Below are positions 58,771 to 64,000 of a stretch of 64,000 nucleotides of DNA, piece by piece. This DNA comes from Carnegiea gigantea. Its lineage: Eukaryota > Streptophyta > Magnoliopsida > Caryophyllales > Cactaceae. The first letter of the stretch is position 1. The number at the start of each line of letters is the position of its first letter. The position numbers and the translations under genes are program-made. The DNA lies in assembly GCA_029747015.1 (NCBI GenBank), contig JAKOGI010000107.1:685606-749605 (forward strand), in the 5' to 3' direction. Below the pieces are notes generated by a model that saw only the letters and a list, made by a program, of their open reading frames with translations, was not told where the DNA came from and searched no databases.

Positions 58771-59971
58771 CTAGTTTTGGACTTGCAGTTGATCAAGATG
58801 GTCCAGAACTGTCTGAAACATGGAGGGACCCACGACCCCAGAAGAAGTAGCAGCAGTAGTGCTAGAGGTACTAGCACTAAGGCCTACAGGAGCCCACCTC
58901 CTACCACTCTGGCCTCGAGGGACCTCCTGGACATCATCATCACTCCCATCATCATCACCACTGCCATCTGACTCGCCCCCAGACTCACCATCCACATCAT
59001 CATGATAAACAAGGTTAGAAGAGCGAGTAATGGTGGTCTTGGCTTGGTTGGGTAAGGCAAAGAGAGCATGACCATGGTGGTTTAGCCACAACTGACCCCT
59101 ATTGAACGCTTTGAAAAGTTTCTTGTTGATGCAAGTGATCAGATCAATATATCCCAAGTGGTACAAAATGCTCAAATTATTAACCTGGGCACCATATCCT
59201 AAAGCCTTGGCTAAGGCCGTGATGATACCACCCACACCAATAACCACCTTAGTGGATTTAGCATACTCATCAAGATGGTCGACTATGAAAGCACTAGTAT
59301 TGACGGCCTTCCTATACAAGGCTGCCCAAAGAATGAAGAACTCACCAGCTCTAACCCCATTCTAACTATCGGCTCAGGGAAAGACATGGTTGGCAGTAAG
59401 ACACTAGAGGTAATGAAGCACAGGATTACAAATGCACGTAGCCTTGGTGGATCGCGCCTCATACCTCCGCCCCGAACAGGTAAGAGTAGTCCAGAAACTC
59501 TTGGGGTTATAGTCCGTATGGGCGGGGATAGTAGCACCGAAAGGTGGCAAACATAACAATTCATGAATTGTATAAGTGCATTTCATGAGTTTGGTTAAAC
59601 AATCTAAATCATATATACCCTTTAACCTCATCAAACTTACGGTCAAGGTCCACAATTAAGGAGCTTATAAACTCCTAAACAAGTTGTTCATAGATGAGCT
59701 CTTGTAATGCCACAAAATTCTCCCAACCAAGGTTATGCAACAAAAGCCACAAATCATCACAAAGACACAAAGTAGTAAACATGTCTGCATCTAGATAGTT
59801 AGCAACACAAATCTTCCAACTTACTATTGCATCATAACGAGAAGCATGTTCGACATCCACAAAGACAAGATTATACTTGTTAATCACATGGGGGATCGAG
59901 GAGTTACCTCGGGCTACTTGGGCCCAGCCAGTGGATGCAGCGATAGACTTCAAACGCTACTTGGGAGCCAT
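58771..59971 (-). pseudogene. Athila ORF1-like gene of element C (decayed)
   Basis: Starts MAPK then a stop, then RLKSIAASTGWAQ. It continues as YNLVFVDVEHASRYDAIVS, LWLLLHNLGWENFV, KGIYDLDCLTKLM, ELLCLPPFGATIP, GEFFILWAALYRKAVN and VNNLSILYHLGYIDL, ending with an Asp/Ser/Gly-rich tail and HLDQLQVQN. Several stops and shifts break it. It is the same kind of gene as in element A, at the same place relative to gag. In Athila-type elements this third gene is sometimes called env-like; I see no clear signal for that role here. Confidence 0.65.
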
Positions 59972-60139
59972 GGTGATGGTAGAGATGGAGACAAACAATC
60001 GCAAAAATGCCCAATCGAGTTTCGGCTAAAAAGCAACCAAATCGTCCGCAAGAACACTTGAATGGACCCAATGATGCACCCAATTACACAATTGGACCAA
60101 TCACAATTGCAAAGGGCCCTGAAAATTAAATGAAATAGG

Positions 60140-60535
60140 AGCTAGGGTTTCGGGTGTATGGGTGAGAGGGGGTGAAGGAATGAGAATTTTTTGTTTTGTT
60201 GGTTTTGGCCGGCGACGGACGCCGGAAAGAGAGGCCAGAATGGGGGCGCTAGCCGGCGAGGGAGAAGTGGTGTGGGAGGGGAGGGTTGGGGCTGAAAGAG
60301 AGAGAAAGAGAGTGGGGGGGTTGAGAGACGAAGGGCGAGAGAGTGAGGGTCGAAGGGCGAGTAGACGACGTCGGTGGCGGTGGGCGGTGGGCGGCGGGCG
60401 GCGGCCGTGGGGTCCGATGAGGGCGGCAGTGGGTGGGAGGCGACAGAGAAGGGAGAAAAAGTCGAGTGGGAAGAGAGAGAATGTCGAGTAAGAAGGGGAG
60501 AGGGGGAGAGAGAACCGCGAGAGAAAGAAAGGGGT
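60140..60535 (-). other. GC-rich, strand-biased spacer in element C
   Basis: The + strand is heavily G/A, so the element strand is C/T. The frames over it (up to 216 aa, Pro/Ser-rich) are by-products of composition. It lies between gag and the ORF1-like gene and may act as a leader for the latter. Confidence 0.5.
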
Positions 60536-60690
60536 GCACGATCATGCCTAGACGCACGACCAACCATGCGTCCACCACTTTCCTGCCTAGACGCACACTG
60601 TTGGGGCACATACCCGTGCCTCAGACCGTACGTAGCTCCGGGTCCTGCAGCACGGACGTGCGTCACTGTTGCATGGTCGTGCACTTGAAA
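60535..60690. repeat. internal palindrome cluster of element C
   Basis: GTGCACGATCATGCCT, GCATGGTCGTGCAC and CACGGACGTGCG-type inverted repeats. They echo the GTGCACGGTCGTGC cluster in this element's LTR. Confidence 0.75.
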
Positions 60691-60929
60691 AATCTTGGCA
60701 CACTTCCCAAGGACACTATTTTTCACTAAAGGAAGCCCCAAATCATGCTCCGCTACCCTTTTTTCATCTCCTTTATTTTTCTGTGCTCTCACTTCCCTTT
60801 TTTTTTCTTTTTATATTTCTTCCTTTTTGTTTGTTTTTTTTCTTCTTCCTTTTTTAAAAGTAATGAAAAAGCTTGAGTTGCCTCCCAATAAGCGCTTGTT
60901 TTAGGTCCCGAGCTTGACCTTTACCTTTA

Positions 60930-63419
60930 GTACTTCGTGATGGTAATGGGGTAGGCGAACTAAAGGGAACCTCTAGTGGCAAAGCATTATCAATCACCAC
61001 CTTACGATGAACAATGGTGCTTGTAGAACTAGCATGAATTGATGGAAGTAACTCAAATGCAGCATAAGAATTCCCTTTGATTATCCCATCCCCATCTAAT
61101 AAATGAATCCTAGAGGTGTAAGCAGAAGCCCTGAGGGTTGTGGGGATTTCTTGAACTGAAGGGGCGATAAGGGTCGGAGGGGGAAAGCAAAAGTCAATCT
61201 TCTCCCCACATAACTAGAATGACAGTGTCCCCATGAGCACATCAATCGTAGCCCCCACAGTTGTTAAAAATGGTCTTCCCATGATAATAGAAGTTTGGGG
61301 GTCCTCCTTCATATCCAAAACTATGAAGTTACAGGGGATGAGAAACTTATCCACTTAAATTGGGAGATCTTCCAAGATGCCTACAGGTTGCTTGATGGAG
61401 CAATATGTGAACTGGATAGATATTATTGTAGGTTTTGGGTCTAGCAACTTCAGTTTCTTACACAGAGAGAGAGAGAGACATTAAGCTTATACTTGTACCC
61501 AAATCACAGGGGACTCTCTCAATCGGCATATCCCCTATGGAGTATGGGATAGAGAAGTTACCAGGATCATGCAGCTTTGATAGCGACTTGTGCTATAGAG
61601 CTGCGCTGCGCACCTCATCAATGACACCCACTGGAACGTTTTCAGGCTCACCCTTCTCGGATAGAAGCCCCCTTAGAAACTTTAGGTAGGATGGTACTTT
61701 CTTCAGAATTTCCAAGAAGGGGATGTTAATGTTTATCTTTTTCAGCAAATTAAGAAATCAAACCATTCAGTGTTCAAGCTTTGATCATGCCAGCCTCTGA
61801 GGATGGGGAACAGGAGGCTGATAAGGTTAGACTGGAAAAGATTGATGACCCTCCTCTTCTTGATTCGGAGCCCCTTCCTTTTTCAATTTAGTTGTTCCTG
61901 CAAAAATAGGAATTGTAGCCACTTCCTGATATACCATCATAGGACTCTCTACAAACCCCTCGCCCACTATAGAAATGACATTAATGTGACCTCTAGGGTT
62001 GGTATCAGGTTGACCGGGTAGATGCTCCTGGGGTTGGTATAGCTTGTTAACCTGCTGAGCTATTTGGGTGATCTGGGTGTCCATTGCCTTTTGATGGGAT
62101 GCCATGATGGCGAATTTGGAGGTTAGCTGATTAATCGACTCACCAAGAGTTTCGTTAGTCTTGGTCTGAGTCATTATGAAACGCTCCAAAAGACTATCCA
62201 GATTGGACTTGGGTTGGGGAGATTGTTGTTGTGGAGGTGGAGTATAGCGCGCCCTGTATTGGAAACCAAGGGGCTGGGGTCGAGTGGTGTTGGGTGGAAT
62301 GGGGTTGTTGTTGCGGTAGGAGAAATTTGGGTGATTTCTCGAACCGGGGTTGTAAGTGTTTGAGTAGGGGTTGTTTCGTGGGCATGGGTTGAAGTTTTGC
62401 ATAGCATTCGCATGCTCAACTCCTTGAAAAGTAGATTGGCACTCAGTAGCAACATGACCTTGAATGCCACAAATCTTATATAGAGCCCTAACCTTAAACA
62501 TTACGCCTGAAGAACTCCCCACTAAACTCGCTGAAGAAAGAGTCCCAAGCCTATCAAATTACTGTGCTAGAGTATCAACCTTACTAGCAAGCAACTCCAC
62601 AACGTCAACTCTATAAACCCCACCGATCCTCCTTGGGGTTGGCCTCTCACTACCCAGTGATAGTTGTTAGAGACCATTTCCTCCAATAAAGCTTTTGCGG
62701 CCTCAATTAAATTCCCCATGAGTGCGCCTCCAGCTACGGCGTTAATAGACGTATCTTCAAGGACTGATCCAATCCATTATAGAAGGTTTGGATTAGGAGC
62801 CAGTCAGGTACTTCGTGGTGGAGGCATTGGCGCTGAAGATCCTTAAACCTCTCCCATGCCTTATACAAAGATTCGTCGCCTTGTTGAGAAGGAAGTGATT
62901 TTCGCTCTCAACTTAGCAGTCTTGCCCGGGGGGAAGTACTTGCTTGCTAACGAAGGCTTTTGAGAGGGCCTCCTAGGTTGTGAACAAGTTGGGCTCTTCA
63001 TTAAGGAACTAGTCACTGACTCTGTCTGTCAGTGAGAAAGGAAAGAGCCTCAGCCTAATTGCATCCGCGGAGACCCCGTTGAGCTTGATCGTATCACACT
63101 TCACTAGGAAGTTGCGAAGGTGAATATTGGGTTCTCCATAGGACACCCACTGAACTGGTCTTTCTCCACGAAGGACACAAGAGCGGGCCGTAACTCGAAG
63201 TTGTTCGCTTCTATGGCCGGGTTCACAATGAAGGAGGCGATGCTGGTGGTCTGCGGTAAGATGTAGTCCCGCAACACCCTAGGATCTCTCTCAGCCATGA
63301 TGATTTGCACTTGTTGCCTCTTTTTCGCGCTGCTTTGTCTCCGTGCAGTGGCTTTTATTTTCGAGTCAAAAGGAATGAGTTGTCGATCCCTCTAACTGCC
63401 CCTGTGCATATAAAGCCAA
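60930..63419 (-). pseudogene. gag-protease remnant of element C
   Basis: Colinear with the element B ORF. N-terminus (MAERDPRVLRDYILPQ, AIEANNFELRPALVSFV) at 63419-63104, then a frameshift where B continues as NPNVHLRRF. A region with the linker (QPQEHLPGQPDTNPRG) is open at 62522-61827, with the zinc knuckle altered to CGIQGHVATEC (first Cys of the motif changed to a KI-type context). Protease remnant CDLGTSISLMSLSL at about 61470-61530. Multiple stops and shifts. Confidence 0.85.
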
Positions 63420-63571
63420 AAACTACACCAAGCAAGCGTAAGCAAGTCCAAGCAAGCGTAAGAAAGTCCAAGCAAGGCTCAAAGAGCAAAGAAGAAAAAG
63501 AGAAAGCAAAAGAAAAAGAAAAAGCCTAATCTAGAGTGTTTTGATCGCTTCTGATGTTGAAACAAACAAGT

Positions 63572-63589
63572 TCCCCGACAACGGCGCTA
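63572..63589 (-). other. degenerate primer binding site of element C
   Basis: Element strand TAGCGCCGTTGTCGGGGA, two differences from the intact site in element B. It lies 6 bp inside the 5' LTR. Confidence 0.8.
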
Positions 63590-63595
63590 AAAGCT

Positions 63596-64000
63596 TGTTG
63601 TCTTAAAGTCATTATCGCAAGTGCACGGCGCAGCTGTAGCTAGTAACCGGTAAGTATGGGTCGTGTCCACAGGGAGCTTGTTTTCAATCACCAAACCGAC
63701 TCGCAACACTTAATTTAGGTAAAAGTCCACTTAAGTTGATGTATAATAAGTACCAATTTTAATCTGCTGAAAACTAGTGAAATTGTCTAAATCAATAATA
63801 ACAGAGGTCCTAGATTAGGGTTCATCACACTATCATACTATGTGCATCATAAACTAAATTCCGCAAACTGCCCATGAGAGTAACTGAAGTGGAAAAAACT
63901 ACAAATATGAAATGCATCTACGCCTTCTTTTGAGGGTTGATAGACTGACTACATAATTCTAACTATCTATTTTCATGAAACTAGAATTATCATAGTTACA
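63596..64000 (-). repeat. 5' LTR of element C (cut by window end)
   Basis: TGTTGTCTTAAAGTCATTATCGC onward aligns with 55449-55850, with scattered substitutions that show an older insertion than element B. Confidence 0.9.

Larger units (their letters stand above)
55449..64000 (-). mobile_element. element C: older relative of element B, runs off the window
   Basis: The left (3') LTR is 55449-56792; the right (5') LTR starts at 63596 and is cut by the window end. On the minus strand: degenerate primer site (63589-63572), decayed gag-protease (63419 to about 60930), post-pol motif (60907-60872), a palindrome-rich GC region (60690-60140), a decayed Athila ORF1-like gene (59971-58771), an internal hairpin plus purine tract (58602-58567), a non-coding module, and a terminal hairpin plus purine tract (56829-56793). 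No RT, RNase H or integrase is seen. The target duplication cannot be tested because the right end is outside the window. Confidence 0.85.

Noticed and set aside
60142..60792. 216-aa Pro/Ser-rich open frame on the minus strand.
   Set aside because: It follows from strongly C/T-biased DNA; several frames are open at once and no domain is visible.

Overview
This is nuclear DNA from a flowering plant. Both host genes are plant-type and split into many short GT-AG exons, and the repeats are plant families: Athila/Tat-like Ty3 retroelements, L1-type LINEs, hAT-like and other MITEs, SINE 3' ends, and (AG)n and (TA)n tracts. The species cannot be fixed from the sequence alone.

Layout. 1-4642 is gene-free: AT-rich DNA, microsatellites, an ACCCGA-rich repeat, two short tandem duplications and a MITE just upstream of the first gene. 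4643-27314 (+) is a complete 20-exon gene for the GPI ethanolamine phosphate transferase 3 / PIG-O family (975 aa, read by joining exons in phase). Its introns are packed with transposons; the 6.4-kb intron 2 holds a decayed LINE split by a small LTR element. 28720-35506 (-) is a complete 12-exon pectin acetylesterase gene (421 aa), convergent with PIG-O. 35507-39597 is AT-rich intergenic DNA with a tiny SINE remnant.

39598-64000 is a nest of related Athila/Tat-like LTR elements. Element A (+, from 39598) has a 5' LTR, broken gag-protease, a short RNase H remnant and a broken Athila ORF1-like gene. A hAT-like element (45402-53970, near-perfect 8-bp TSD) is inserted in that ORF. Inside the hAT sits element B (minus strand, 46506-53917, perfect 5-bp TSD): 1.4-kb LTRs and one intact 829-aa gag-protease ORF, with no reverse transcriptase, RNase H or integrase. 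Element C (minus strand, from 55449, running off the window) is an older relative with decayed gag-protease and ORF1-like gene, also without pol. A FAR1-like fragment and a TGATCA-rich repeat field lie between.

The two host genes are ordinary in function: PIG-O acts in GPI-anchor synthesis in the ER, the esterase in the cell wall. The most interesting material is the A/B/C family. These elements lack pol, keep their non-coding modules, carry a palindromic motif whose wording is specific to each element, and in B and C contain two copies of a hairpin-plus-purine-tract module whose stems change while staying paired.
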